From: Nelumbo lutea
Lineage: Eukaryota; Streptophyta; Magnoliopsida; Proteales; Nelumbonaceae
NCBI GenBank assembly: GCA_022828595.1
Contig: JAKGHH010000002.1
Coordinates: forward strand, 78,898,383 to 78,962,382
Reading direction: 5' to 3'
DNA: 64,000 nucleotides
Shown here: positions 1 to 10,732 of the stretch, in pieces
How positions within the stretch are numbered: position 1 is the stretch's first letter
Layout of the letters: each line of letters begins with the position of its first letter
Made by a program: the position numbers and the translations under genes
Notes under the pieces: generated by a model
What the model saw: the letters and a program-made list of their open reading frames with translations, nothing else
The model's database searches: none
What the model was told of the DNA's origin: nothing

Positions 1-245
1 TGCAACCCCACTTTCTTCTTCTTCTTCAGAATTTGATCTCTCACAAGTAATGAGGATGATCTCTAATAAAATCACTTCCACAAACAATTCTGCCGTCCCC
101 CACAACTGCAAGGTCCTCTCTCCTTTGATCGTCACCTTAATTTCAGACAATTCACTGGCAAAACTTAAATCAATGAACGAGGTAACTGAAGGGCTAACAG
201 CTTCAATAATAATTCTCACAACCTTGTTGAATTTCTATAAAATGA
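1..245 (-). other. Open minus-strand stretch, possible coding relic
   Basis: On the minus strand one frame stays open for roughly 80 codons up to the window edge. It includes a run of five glutamates near the edge and is preceded by a plausible splice acceptor (tttatag at about 240). A second unrelated minus frame of 65 codons lies at 317-514. I recognise neither product. Either could be an exon of a gene lying mostly left of the window, or a decayed transposon frame. The stretch 246-778 shows nothing else I can support. Confidence 0.15.
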
Positions 246-778
246 TCATAAGCATCTCCAGTAGCATGGAATGTCTGAATACACCAAACATGTAGTTCAA
301 TCCCTGCTACATATATCTACAACAGTTTCTTTGGCATCAACTGATTACAAGAACCAAACAAAGGATTCCAATGATCCAATCTCAAATCTGGACTGCGATG
401 ATGATGGATTTCCCACTGCAATATGCTGTCAGCGTCCTCTTTACTTGACAACATAGGGGTGGCCAATCCTACTATTGTACTAAGAAAAGCACAATAAAGA
501 ATTGCCACTATCATTGGAAACTCAAATTACACGTAAAGTACTTAGCTAATGACTATGAAAATATAGAAACAACTAAACCATGACTAGACAAATTAAACTA
601 TTAGACCACATACCCTATAGGCAATATATGAAATGGCTGAAATGCCTTTACTGTCAAAAATATAGAAGTACATAAGAAATTTAAAATACTTCAACTTTGA
701 CTTATTTGCTCCTGCATTATCTATTTAATGATCAATATATCTTTTAAGTAATTTAGCGTGTTCACTCAACTCAACTTA

Positions 779-1001
779 GGGGCTGTTTGGTAACAGCTGA
801 AGTTGCTGAACTGAATGACTTATTGATTTGTTTTTTAGTGGATAAAATAATTCAATAATAAAATATTCAAGGTATAGTAATCAGTTCAACTTCATCTTCA
901 GCCATTAAGGAGCCTAGAACCTTCTTAAGAAAACTTATCCACTAAAAGACAAAGCAATAATCTGTTCAGTTCAGTCACTTCAGCTGTTTTCAAACAGCCC
1001 C
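779..1001. mobile_element. hAT-like MITE, 223 bp
   Basis: Terminal inverted repeats of about 35 bp: the left end reads GGGGCTGTTTGGTAACAGCT and the right end, reverse complemented, GGGGCTGTTTGAAAACAGCT. The interior is AT-rich and non-coding. The flanking 8 bases match only in part (tcaactta and tcagcctt), so the target duplication is weak. GGGGCTGTTTGG ends are common among small plant DNA elements; the hAT assignment is inference. Confidence 0.65.
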
Positions 1002-1103
1002 TCAGCCTTGTCTCAACTATATAAGGTGAGCTACATGAATCCTTATCTGTCATTCCACTCTGTTTGGTGCCATATCTATTGTTAAATTATGGACCCCTAA
1101 AAT

Positions 1104-1338
1104 CAAGGAAATTGGAGTTTTTTTTTTTTTTTTTGGAAAAGGTAAAGTAATTTTATTCAACTCAAAAACATACAAGCTGGGATCAGACCCAGAAGGACAA
1201 TCTGAATACCACAGCAGTTACACTTTCCTCCAGAATTCAGAACAATAAAAAGAAGACAAATTCAGACTTTTAAATTCCTCAGATACAGATATCCAAGAAA
1301 TCAGTTTGCCCACAGCTCTCTGAACAAGGAAATTGGAG
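1104..1338 (-). mobile_element. Short retroposon (LINE tail or SINE) with 14-bp target duplication
   Basis: A run of T beginning at 1118, read as a poly(A) tail on the minus strand, is followed by about 190 bp of non-coding sequence. The insert is bounded by perfect copies of caaggaaattggag at 1104-1117 and 1325-1338. A poly(A) tail plus a long perfect target duplication is the signature of target-primed reverse transcription. The tail region resembles LINE 3' ends elsewhere in the window (about 3030), so this is probably a severely 5'-truncated LINE copy. Confidence 0.8.
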
Positions 1339-1513
1339 TATGATTGTTATGCATTATATATCAGCCTTGCGCCTTTTAATAAAATTTACTTCTCAATTTT
1401 TTTTTCTTTTAATTTTTAAATAGACAATATTATTTGCACTCTTCTCTACCATCAGGAGAGAAAAGATGGTTGGTTCGTAAGGTGATTTTAAACTCTATGG
1501 ACTGCGGTATGAG

Positions 1514-1683
1514 AAACCAGATTCAGTCAGCGCAATGCCCGTTCGAACAGCCTTTATAGCCTTGCATTGGGAATATCTTCCCATGAAATAAATCACGTAA
1601 ATACGAAGATATTCCCAATGCAAGGCTGTAAAGGCTGTTCGAATGGTGTTCGAATGTGTCTTGCACTGACTAAAGCCGACCTC
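1514..1683. mobile_element. Mutator-like MITE, hairpin family A, copy 1
   Basis: The ends are imperfect inverted repeats (CAGATTCAGTCAGCGCAA against CGGCTTTAGTCAGTGCAA). The two halves form a long hairpin around TTGCATTGGGAATATCTTCC and its complement. Flanks are cggtatgag (1505-1513) and tggtatgag (1684-1692), a 9-bp target duplication with one mismatch, as expected of Mutator-type elements. The same family recurs at 9224 and 9393. Confidence 0.7.
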
Positions 1684-1692
1684 TGGTATGAG

Positions 1693-2227
1693 ACCTTTCT
1701 CTGAGCTTTTTGTCCATGGGGTGCTCTATTTGACACTGATCCCTCTGTGTGCAGTGTGCTGCAAACTCTTTTTACTCATGTTTTCTGTGCACTTATCTGA
1801 TTAAAAAAATAAGATTATCTTGCTATCAAATAATGAAAAGTGACAATTATCTTGAAAAACACTGGAAATGCAATGTTCATGTGGGAGTTGGGGGGCACTG
1901 GGAGACTGTCTATGGTTCAACATCAGCATTGTCAATCGGCCCTTGTGTTTCTTTCTTGCTATCTATTTCACTTTATTTGGTTAGTTCAATGATGCTTTCT
2001 TGTTTAATATGAAGCTGAGATGCCACTGAGCTGTGGCAAGTTGCTGTGTGAAAAATTTTAATACATTTAATTTTTTCTTATTTATTTTTATATTTTAGGC
2101 AATTTTAAATTCTGAAACTATAATTGCCAGGCATCAAATAGGTGGCATAATGCTTTCATATTTGCAATTGATGTTTTCTAATTTTTTAATCAGTTTATAC
2201 TTTGACCTCACAAAGTCCATTTTCCAG
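1693..2227. other. Presumed intron or upstream sequence of the DUF7036-like gene
   Basis: AT-rich sequence with no recognised exon. The open frame at 1749-2012 shows no family resemblance. If the host gene follows its family, the N-terminal exon with a membrane segment should lie upstream. I could not find it between 1 and 2227, so it may be outside the window. Confidence 0.4.
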
Positions 2228-5200
2228 CGTATGATGTAGTTGCAGCATTTAAATTGCAAAAGCCAGTTTCTCTGCTAAAGGCAAATATTTTGGAGCTTGA
2301 GTCGAACATTGTTGATGAGATAGGTGTTGCCAACTCTACGGTAGACAACCTTCCTCTTTTCCTTCTATAGTTCTGTTTGTGTATTTCTTCTACTAATATG
2401 GTGATCAAAACAGGTGGTGGTTATATCTCTGGAACCCTCAGCTTGGCCAAATTCAACGGATGTGGTGTTTGCAGTAGTGCCATACTCAAAAATATTGAAT
2501 ATATCTTCAACTGCTCTCAGTTTACTTAGATCCGGTTTTGAAGCATTGGTTATTCAGCAAACATATCTCCATTTGAACTCATCACTGTTTGGTGATCCAT
2601 TCTTCTTTGAAGTGCTAAAATTTCGAGGTGGAATTACAATTGCCCCTCCACAGAGTGCATTTCTACTGATGAAAGCTGAGATATTTTTCAATTTCACCTT
2701 GAACTTCTCTATTTATCAAATACAAGAAAATTTCATTGAATTAAAGAACCAGCTGAAGTCAGGGTTGCATCTAACTTCACATGAGGTTTGGCTGTTATCC
2801 ATTTTCATGTTATATTTTTTCTTGCACTTATATTTTCCTACATGGGACCCTTTTTTTGTTTGGATAGGGGGTATTAGTGTTAGAATATTAGTTCTAATTA
2901 CTTTCTTGTTCTTATATTCATTTTCTGAAGTGTACACCAACATTCTCTCTTATAGCTAGTAAACTGCCACCATCCTTTGTTTTCTCTTATAGGCGCAGAA
3001 ACACAAAAAATCCTGCTGATAAACTGAGATTTTTTTTTGAAGAGTAAAAGGAAAATTTTCATTATCAATAAAATATGGAAATACAATCCAAGAGATGACA
3101 AGGTGGCACCTCACCAATACAAGACAGCTACAGACTAAATAACAGATACTTGTTCAGCATTACAAAGTTGTATTTCAAGGACATTCCAACAATTTCCCCC
3201 CATATCTGATATACTAATTTGATCAAATTCTGGAAGCACCAATACCCAGTCCACCACCATATCCCCAACCAGGGCCACAAGCACCTCAATATCTTTAGAC
3301 TTAGCTTTGAACATTCTTCTGCTTCTTTCATTCCAAAGAACCCAGCATATAGAAAAAGGGATGCAGCTCCAAACTATCCTTTCTTTCCTGCTGCCATTGA
3401 TCCTTGGCCATTAGGAGAACAAATCTGCTGTTGATCTTGGCTGAAATACCCTGACCCCAAATAGGAAGGAATGGAATTCCAAATGAAATTTGCAATCTTA
3501 CAAGAGTAGAACTGGTGTTAGAATGAAATACCCTGACTCTTCATCTGAACAGCATAAAACACAGTAACTTGCCAAGTTGAAACATCTATATTTAAATGAA
3601 TTTTTCGATCAATCTATTTTTTTCTTAATTATCTGGAGTTAGAATGATGTCCAAATCCACTAACGATGCAAAGGCTTCCACTCTAGGAGGAACAGGATTC
3701 CCCCAAACTCCTTCTGCCTTCCACTTGGTCTGAATCCAGATGATTCTTAACCAAAGCCAGATAGAAAGATTTTACAGTAACCTTCCCATTCCTACTTTGA
3801 GTGCTTTCTTTCCACCACAGCCCATCTTTTGAAGAAGTTGTAACCTTTGATTGCTGAAGCTTTTCCAGCAATGATATGCACTCTTCTAATTCCTGATCCA
3901 TCAAGGTTCTTCTAAATTAGGACACCACACAACATTATCACCCCCAGCTCAAAATATTGATCAACCTTGACTTGGTGCTCAGTCAACCTGTATAGCTTCG
4001 GGCATATCTCACACAACTTCCCTACTCCACACTACTCATCCTCCCAAAATCTTACCCTTGATCCGTCTCCCAAGTCCCATCTTGAAACTAACTAAAGCTT
4101 TGAAGTCTTGGTTGAATTGCATTATCCCTTTCCAGACACTCACCCCATTAGAGTTTGACACCTCCCTCAACTCCCACCCAAACCTCACCACTCCATACTT
4201 CTCAACTACCATCCTCCTCCAAAGAGAATCCTTCTCCCTCTCCAGCCCAAACCTCCACAATCATTAACCCAAAAGAGCCTTGTTGAAAATTCTAAGCCTT
4301 CTAATTCCCAATTAACCTCTTCCTTTTGATCTACCCACTTTGTCCCACTTTACTAGATGAAATTTCTTAGTTCCTCTCACCCCTTCCCACAGGACATCCC
4401 TTTGTAACTTCTCAATCCTTTCAGCCACCTTTGCTGGAATCTTCAACAGTAAAAGGTAATATGTTGGTAGACTTGAGAGGGCACTCCTAATCAGTGTAAT
4501 TCTGCCCCCCAGAGATAATTTGCTTTCCACTTCTCCAACCTCTTTTCCACCCCTCAACTATCGACTTCAGACTTCCATATCCTTACTGCAGATGTTTTAG
4601 TTCCCACTGGGAGACCCAAGTAAAGAGAAGATAACTCCTCAATTTGGCATTCTAAAAACCACAAAAAATTGCTCCAACTCCTCCTCCCTACTTCCCTCAC
4701 ACCAATTAACTGGCTCTTTGCTAGGTTAACTTGCAACCCTGTGAGCATTTCGAAGTTAGCCAATATTGCCCTTAAACTCAGCATCTGATTCACTGAAGCA
4801 TCCAAGAATATTAGAGTATTGTCAGCATACTGTAGATGAGAAATAGAAGGACCCTTTGATCCCACTTTAAAGCCTTCGGTTCAACCCAATTGAGCACCAT
4901 TCTCCACGAGCAAATTCAGCACTTACATAACTAAAACAAACAACAATGGGGAGATTGGTTCCCCTTTCCGAAGTTCTCTGGATGCTTGGAAAAACTCCAT
5001 TAAGAAATAAGGAGAAGGAAACAGATGAGAGACAAGCATACACCTAGCTTCTCCACTTCTCCCCAAATCTCATCAGTCTTTGCATCTCCTTCAGGAAACC
5101 CCACTCTACATGGTCATAAGCCATCTCAATATCAATCTTGCACACCAGCCCTAGTCTCCCACTCCTTAGTCTTGAATCAATACACTCACTAACCACCAAC

Positions 5201-8000
5201 ACCCCATCCAAAATCTGCCTACATTCCACAAATGCCATATGTGTTTCTCCCAGTAATTTAAAAGGCGTGCCTAGGCGCACAAGCGAGGCACATTTTAGGG
5301 TATGCGCCTTGCCTAGGTCCTAGGTGTAGCTCTTTCAAAAGGCGTCTCAGCCTAGGTGTGTCTAGCGGCTGGGCTAGGCGTGTGTCGAAGCTTCAAGAAC
5401 CCCCTATTTGGTAGTGTTGTTCATTCATTCATCCTAATAAATTATCTTCTTAAAAAGCAATTGAAACCATAAAATCATTGTTTTTTTGTGTGAGAACTAA
5501 GAATTTAAGACCTTATGTAGACTTGTTTGGGCTTGCCTCGAGGGGTGTGGCACAAAAGCGGCTCGTAGAATCAGGAATGTAATATGTTTTACATCACATT
5601 AGCTACTTGAAGTAATGCAATTTAGACAAAAAGAGATTGTGGGTTTTATATGCTTGAAAATGTTTTATATATTTGATTTTATTTTTAGATTCTCATTTGA
5701 ATATGCTTTACATGTTATATTTATGTATTTTAATTTTAGATAATAGGTTTTTTAAAACATTTATTTTAAAATTTTAAGTTTATATTTTTATTAATATCAT
5801 GTTCAATGTTTTTTTTTTATTTTGACATTTTTTTTATTTTTAGCTTTTTTTTTTTACGCCTTGCTTAAAAAGGTGCACTCCTTGCCTTGCGCCTTGCGCT
5901 TTTAAAACACTGGTTTCTCCCACCACCTCTTGAATCAATACACTCACTAACCACCAATACCCATCCAAAATCTGCCTACATTCCACAAGTGCCATCTGTG
6001 TTTCTCCCACCACCTCATGAATTACTCCTCTCAACCTCTCTTGCTGGCAGTTTCTGGTTTAGTTGTTCAGTGTTTAGTTCTTCAAGACCATGACCATGAC
6101 TTCTTCATGACATCATTGTTGTAGGCTTAGTACAAATTAAGTAACATTAAGGCAAGTAGTGAAAGAGGGTGCCAATAAAAAAAGTAGTGACTTGAGAGGG
6201 ATTCCTTGGTTACTTAGGGAACTCCTACTAAAAAAGTGGTAATGAAAAGGAGAAGGAATCTTCTTCACCATATTCCCCATTTGTGTTCATTGAGGAATCT
6301 CCATCAGTTTAAAGTACACTGATGGAGTTGTACACCCGATCAGTTTAAAGTTATGGACCGTTGTAAACTGGAAGTGTGATTATTGATGTAAATATTTACA
6401 TCGTTTTTGTTGAAGTTGTACTGGCCTCCTACAGATAAGTGAAGATAAAAGAGCGAGATTTATTAATGTCATCAGCTCAACTAGTTTAACCACCTACAAG
6501 ATTACCATGTTGTCTTTTCCGATTTGGCCCTTGGGGGGCTATTCATGGAAAGACTTTGTACTTATTATTTTGTGTTTGACTATGCTTGTGAAATGCAGAA
6601 CTTGTATCTGAGCTTGACAAATATGCAAGGCTCAACAGTTGATCCCCCCACTACTGTTAAGGCATCTGTCCTGCCAGCAGTTGGGAATCTTCCACTGCCA
6701 AGGTCAAGGTTGAAGCAACTGGCACAAACTATCACAGGTTCTCCTGCAAGAAACCTTGGTCTCAATAATACTGTATTTGGTCGAGTTAAGCAGGTTCGTC
6801 TCTCATCAATTCTGGAACACTCCCTCAATGGTACTGGTGGCAATAATGGCATGTCTTCATCACCTAGTCCCTCTCCTCTACCTCATACTCACCACCACCA
6901 CCACCACCACCACCACCACCACCACCATCATCATCACCATCACCATCATGCTCAGACTCAGAATCATCATCAAGATATCCATCAGGCTCCTACACCTGCA
7001 GCTGCACCCGGTAATGGGCACCAGGTGAAGCCCCCCTCTGGTTGCCAAGGATCTATTACCAGGGCCAAAAGGCAGTCACATTTAGTTCCTACTACTGCAC
7101 CGATGATTCCTCCCGGTTCTGCTTCGCCACCAGATTTGCATGTAGGCTCTCCTGCACCAACCTTGCATCAGCTTCGTGGATCTTCTCCTTTGCCAACTGT
7201 GGTTTTTGCACATATTCATCCTCCAAGCAAGAGCATAGTAGATGTAGAGCCGCCTGATATAACCCCATCTATTTCATCATTGCCACCTTCGTGTGAGTCA
7301 TCTATTATGTTCTTTATTTAGTGCATTCTTTACATTTAACTGTATTATCTGTAAGGCAAGTTGTTTTCTGAATTTCACTTCATGTACCATGGTTAGCATG
7401 TTTTTTATCCGTTACGTATCTGTTTTCTGAAATTAGATGATGCTGTGCATTGAGGTTACATATCCGTTACATACATTGGTTAATTGGATGATGCTGTGCA
7501 TTGAGATTAATGGATTTAGACAGTTTTTCCCCCTCTATATATTGTTCTATTTATTGTTTATGTATGATACACCTTTTGCATGTTCTGTCTTGATCATGTG
7601 GCTTGACCGGTAACAGACATTAGTTAGAATGGCCAAATGGTGTTTAGTTGTTTCATGGCTAACTTTTAGGGCATCAAACATTCTTTCGGCCCAACTTTCA
7701 TACATCATGTTATTTCAGTAGCATTGCTTTATAATGCTACTGAAATTGTAGAACATGGATCAATTTAGCATCATGATATCTCATTTTGAAATGGTTGTAT
7801 AGTCATGTTTCTCGCTGTCTCAAAAGCATGTTAGAAATAATTACCTTATTGGTGTTTCTATTTGTGAATGAATGAATCCCAAGATCTACAAGCATTGCTT
7901 TATAATGCTATATTTTTGTGTTACTTTAGCTTCTGCAGGTCTTCTTCCTCCTGTCGAATTAGCAATCCTACTGCTGTTATTGGTAGTATGTCTTTTCTGA
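2228..8000 (+). CDS. DUF7036-family membrane/extracellular protein, 5'-partial, four exons
   Basis: Exons: 2228-2340, 2414-2785, 6599-7292 and 7939-8000 (TGA at 7998-8000). All junctions are GT-AG (donors gtagac, gtttgg, gtgagt; acceptors ending cag) and the frame is kept throughout. The first exon encodes [17 protein letters not shown] and leads into the DUF7036-type core ([29 protein letters not shown]). The third exon continues with [18 protein letters not shown] and [18 protein letters not shown], then a Pro/Ser/His-rich spacer with 20 histidines and the conserved [15 protein letters not shown]. The last exon adds [20 protein letters not shown], a terminal hydrophobic tail that may be a membrane or GPI-attachment segment. 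NxT/NxS sites suggest a lumenal or extracellular core. The biochemical role of the family is not known to me. The N-terminal exon is missing from the window, so whether the gene is intact cannot be judged; no internal stop was seen. Confidence 0.85.
5171..6007. repeat. ~80-bp duplication inside the LINE, split by the hAT MITE
   Basis: The stretch running from cttgaatcaatacactcac to gtgtttctcccacc occurs at about 5171-5250 and again at about 5929-6007 with a few differences. With the MITE at 5251-5912 and its duplicated 8 bases removed, the two copies are directly adjacent. The duplication therefore existed in the LINE before the MITE arrived. Confidence 0.75.
5251..5912. mobile_element. hAT-superfamily MITE, 662 bp, with perfect 8-bp target duplication
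   Basis: The left end is CAGTAATTTAAAAGGCG and the right end, reverse complemented, CAGTGTTTTAAAAGCGC. Both sides carry GTTTCTCC (5243-5250 and 5913-5920). CAGTG-type ends plus an 8-bp target duplication are diagnostic of hAT elements. The interior is non-coding: GC-rich at both ends (many GCCTAGGCG-like words) and AT-rich in the middle. It is nested in the LINE and is therefore younger than it. Confidence 0.88.
6041..6598. other. Remainder of the large intron
   Basis: No transposon end or coding frame recognised. It ends with the splice acceptor gaaatgcag at 6590-6598, directly before the exon that encodes NLYLSLTN. Confidence 0.5.
6890..6949 (+). repeat. CAC/CAT tract encoding 20 histidines
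   Basis: A pure CAC run passes into mixed CAT/CAC codons, in frame in the third exon. The mixture of synonymous codons towards its 3' side suggests the peptide run is tolerated or kept, whereas the pure 5' part is liable to slip. More His-rich sequence follows (NHHQDIH). Confidence 0.95.
7293..7938 (+). other. Last intron of the DUF7036-like gene
   Basis: Bounded by GTGAGT and a cttctgcag acceptor. It contains a near-direct repeat (gatgctgtgcattgaggtta at about 7438 and gatgctgtgcattgagatta at about 7488). No transposon was recognised. Confidence 0.7.
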
Positions 8001-9214
8001 CAGAGAAAGGGAAATGTGTTCTTTTTTTTCCTCGGCAAAGTCGTCTCTAGTTTTCGATGGACAAAAATGGTTCGTCGGACCTGGGCATTTCAAGTGGAAA
8101 AGAAGCTGGAGGAGCTCCGCAAGTAGGAGCTGCGTGAAGAGTGTGCCCAGACATTGGAGTCAATGGAGTGAGTATATTTTGTTTTCTGTGTAAATAGTGA
8201 TATAATCAAGTCAGCAGATGTGTTTCAGGTCAAAGCCACAGAGGTGGCAGGCCCTTGGTAACATGTATCACTGCTGGTCTGCTGTATGTGTATGACTGTT
8301 CACAAAATCCAAGGAAAAGAAGTGATCTTTTGCCACGAGAAACCAAACCATGGTTATCCTTTCATTTTCCTGATAGCTGTCTCTCTTTTCTGTTTACTGT
8401 TACCTTCTATGGCTCCATACACAATGGCAGCTGATACGTTTTGGTTTTTAAGTATTAAAATGGCATGTTTAGGTGTTATTCCCCAATCCCCAGTACCGCT
8501 TTGTGTCTGACTGATGCATCGATGCATGCACTGATACCTAAAAACCAAGGTGGCCAAGGTGACGATACAAGCAATATTATATCTGGATTTCACTCAACTT
8601 TCCCTCTCCAATTCTAACTCTTTTTTTGGCTCCATTTCTAACTCTTCAATTATTTGTATTTCTGTAATCAACTCTCTTTCTCAGCAATTTCTCAGTCACA
8701 AATGACATTCCAATCAATGGTATGACAATTTAATGACCAATCAACCTGTATCATCCAACCAACTGGTAATCAATCGATCGGTATTTCATCAAATTCACGT
8801 GGGTCTTCTGGTTATGCTACCTTTTCAGTATACAGAGATTGCCCTACTGCTAGGGTGGTATTTGGTAAAACTGAGCTTTTATGCAAGGTCCAAAATATCA
8901 CAAAAACACCAAGTTCTGATTTAAGCTGTTTAATAAGTATAAGTTTAAACATTAATGTTTATCTTCATATATGCATTTTTTAATTTGTCAAATTTATTTG
9001 TTTGTACAATCGGAACAGTGAAAGTGGGAGAATGAACCAAAATTCAAGGGGAGGTAGTGAATCATAGGTGGAATTGTTGATAAAAAAAACAACAAAGATT
9101 TTTGAGGTGGACAGAACCATAAATTTCTCTAAAAAAAATAAAGAGTATTGATTGTTAGGCTTACTTAGGAAAAGCGCAAATGCAAATATGTAATACAAAT
9201 GAGATGGTGTTGGT
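8001..9214. other. 3' untranslated and intergenic sequence
   Basis: The beginning is probably the 3' UTR; no clear AATAAA signal was found close to the stop. From about 8300 there is AT-rich intergenic sequence without a supported gene. Around 8440-8560 a small imperfect inverted repeat (ggtttttaagtatt against the complement of gatacctaaaaaccaa) may be a decayed MITE. Confidence 0.4.
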
Positions 9215-9223
9215 GAACACTCT

Positions 9224-9382
9224 GAAACCAGATTCAGTCGATGCAAGGCCTGTTTGAACAGCTTTCATAGCCTTGGATGGGCAATATCTTCCCATGAAAT
9301 AAAGCACAGAAGTATAGAGATATTCTCAATGTAAGGCTGTAAAGGCTGTTCGAACGGGTCTTGTACTGATTGAAGCCGATCT
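9224..9382. mobile_element. Mutator-like MITE, hairpin family A, copy 2
   Basis: The left end GAAACCAGATTCAGTC matches copy 1 at 1514. Inverted halves surround ggcaatatcttcccatgaaa. Perfect 9-bp target duplications gaacactct lie at 9215-9223 and 9383-9391. Confidence 0.82.
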
Positions 9383-9392
9383 GAACACTCTC

Positions 9393-9577
9393 GAGTTGGG
9401 CTTCAGTCAATGCAAGCCCATGCTCATACTGTTCGAACAACCTCTTGCAACGTTGTATTGAAAATATCTCCCTATGAAATAAAACGCAAGTTGTTGCATT
9501 GGGAATATCTCCCCATGAAATAAAACATATAAGTATGGAGATATTCCCAATATAATTCTGTTCGAATGGACCAACTC
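9393..9577. mobile_element. Mutator-like MITE, hairpin family A, copy 3
   Basis: The ends are GAGTTGGGCTTCAGTC and, reverse complemented, GAGTTGGTCCATTCG. The interior has the same ggaatatctccc/ggagatattccc stem. Flanks aacactctc (9384-9392) and aacgctctc (9578-9586) are a 9-bp duplication with one mismatch. Its left duplication overlaps the right duplication of the neighbouring copy. Confidence 0.75.
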
Positions 9578-9979
9578 AACGCTCTCTGTTAAACTAAATC
9601 TTCTCCGGCAAACTTGATCCTACTTTTCCAGCGGAATATTGATATGGAGGGTTTCAGCGACAAATGGAAGAAAGAGATGATAGTGAAGAGGAAAAGGTTT
9701 TTGTTTGAAAAAACAGGCGGAGGTAAACAATATTTGCATTTACTAAAACGAGTTGAAAAGATGAGCTGACCTAGAAGGGAAGAAATTCACAATGGATGGT
9801 ATGTCTTCCAAGGGAAGAATAAAAAAAAAGGGGTTGTTTATTGAGTTGAAATGAGTCGTTTGGGAAGGGTTGGCAACAGATGGTATGTCAAAAGGGAGAG
9901 AAAGACAGTGTTGGGTGAAAGTTCCAGAAACCTTAGACAAAGAAGGTGGTTGGTGGCAAGGTTAAAAATATGGATACGT

Positions 9980-10165
9980 ATTGGGAGACTGGATCTGCTC
10001 CTCACACATGGCGCTTCACACTGACTCACAGGCACATTCCACTGTGCATTGGAAACATTTCTCATATTTATGTGTTATTATTTACTTATGATGTTCCCAA
10101 TGCACAGAGGGATGTGCCTGTGAGGTCATTGTGAGGTGCCCTGTGTGAGGAGCATATCCCAATTC
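9980..10165. mobile_element. MITE, hairpin family B
   Basis: About 60 bp at each end pair almost perfectly. The left arm includes gctcctcacacatggcgctt and actcacaggcacattccact; the complement of the right arm includes gctcctcacacagggcacct and acctcacaggcacatccctc. The outermost ttggga words also pair. The loop is AT-rich. Single arms with similar words occur near 12614, 38470 and 55440. Limits are approximate; no target duplication was fixed. Confidence 0.65.
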
Positions 10166-10353
10166 ACATATTGCGGTATTGGGCCATACACATATCTCTT
10201 GATATGTCATTATAGTGGGTGTTTTAAGGTCTAACCTGGTTCAAGGAGTAGACGGGTCTTAAATTGACCCCTCTGAACCTGTTTTAAAAAAATAAAAAAA
10301 GGACATATTGGCCCATATCGATATTTTGAACCCTAGCTAGTAGAAAAGATGAT

Positions 10354-10703
10354 TAAGGGGCTGTTTGGAAAGTCTTTTTTGAAAGTTATTCTGGAAGTTC
10401 TAACAGTCAAAAGATGAGTTTTTTTTTTTTTTTTTTTTTGCATTAAGATCTTGATAGACTGAAAACCGTTTGGTTAAGGTGTGCCTTTCCGTGCATCTTT
10501 CTGCGTGAAGACAAGTTGAAAAAAAAAAAACCTGGGAAGCTTCTCGAAAATCATCCAAAATGTGCTTTGCGCATCTTTTTGGTGCAACATCTTTTGGTGG
10601 CTAAATGTTTTACCAACAAAATGAGAAAAAAACAAAAACACGAGCTGTTGGGCTTCTAAAAAGCCGACAGCTCGCATGCAAAGACACACCAAACAGGGCC
10701 TTA
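10354..10703. mobile_element. Possible hAT-like element
   Basis: Weak terminal inverted repeats: aaggggctgtttgg at the left and, complemented, aaggccctgtttgg at the right, with a long T-run inside (about 10420-10439). There is no clear target duplication. Similar ends occur on the MITE at 779. Confidence 0.4.
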
Positions 10704-10732
10704 TCAGTAGAAGATGGAGGATTGGGTAGTGT

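Larger units (their letters stand above)
3030..6040 (-). mobile_element. L1-type LINE, decayed 3' half, antisense inside the 3.8-kb intron
   Basis: The 3' end is a T-run at 3030-3038. Reading minus from right to left, protein traces appear in the normal LINE order. [22 protein letters not shown] and AYDHVEW at 5044-5280, then the catalytic box YADNTLIF (normally YADD) at 4554-4865. Next come the region after RT ([20 protein letters not shown], 4312-4557), [22 protein letters not shown] (4036-4260), VKSFYLALV (3683-3904) and a trace of the zinc-binding region near 3690. Stops and frameshifts are frequent, so it is dead. No target duplication was found; the 5' limit is approximate. It accounts for most of the intron length. 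Confidence 0.8.

Noticed and set aside
1749..2012. 87-codon + frame just upstream of the DUF7036-like exons, possible N-terminal exon
   Set aside because: The peptide lacks the features expected for the family's N-terminus and there is no donor that joins it in frame to 2228.
6756..7028. 90-codon + frame with a long threonine run
   Set aside because: It is the shifted reading of the histidine tract in the real exon.
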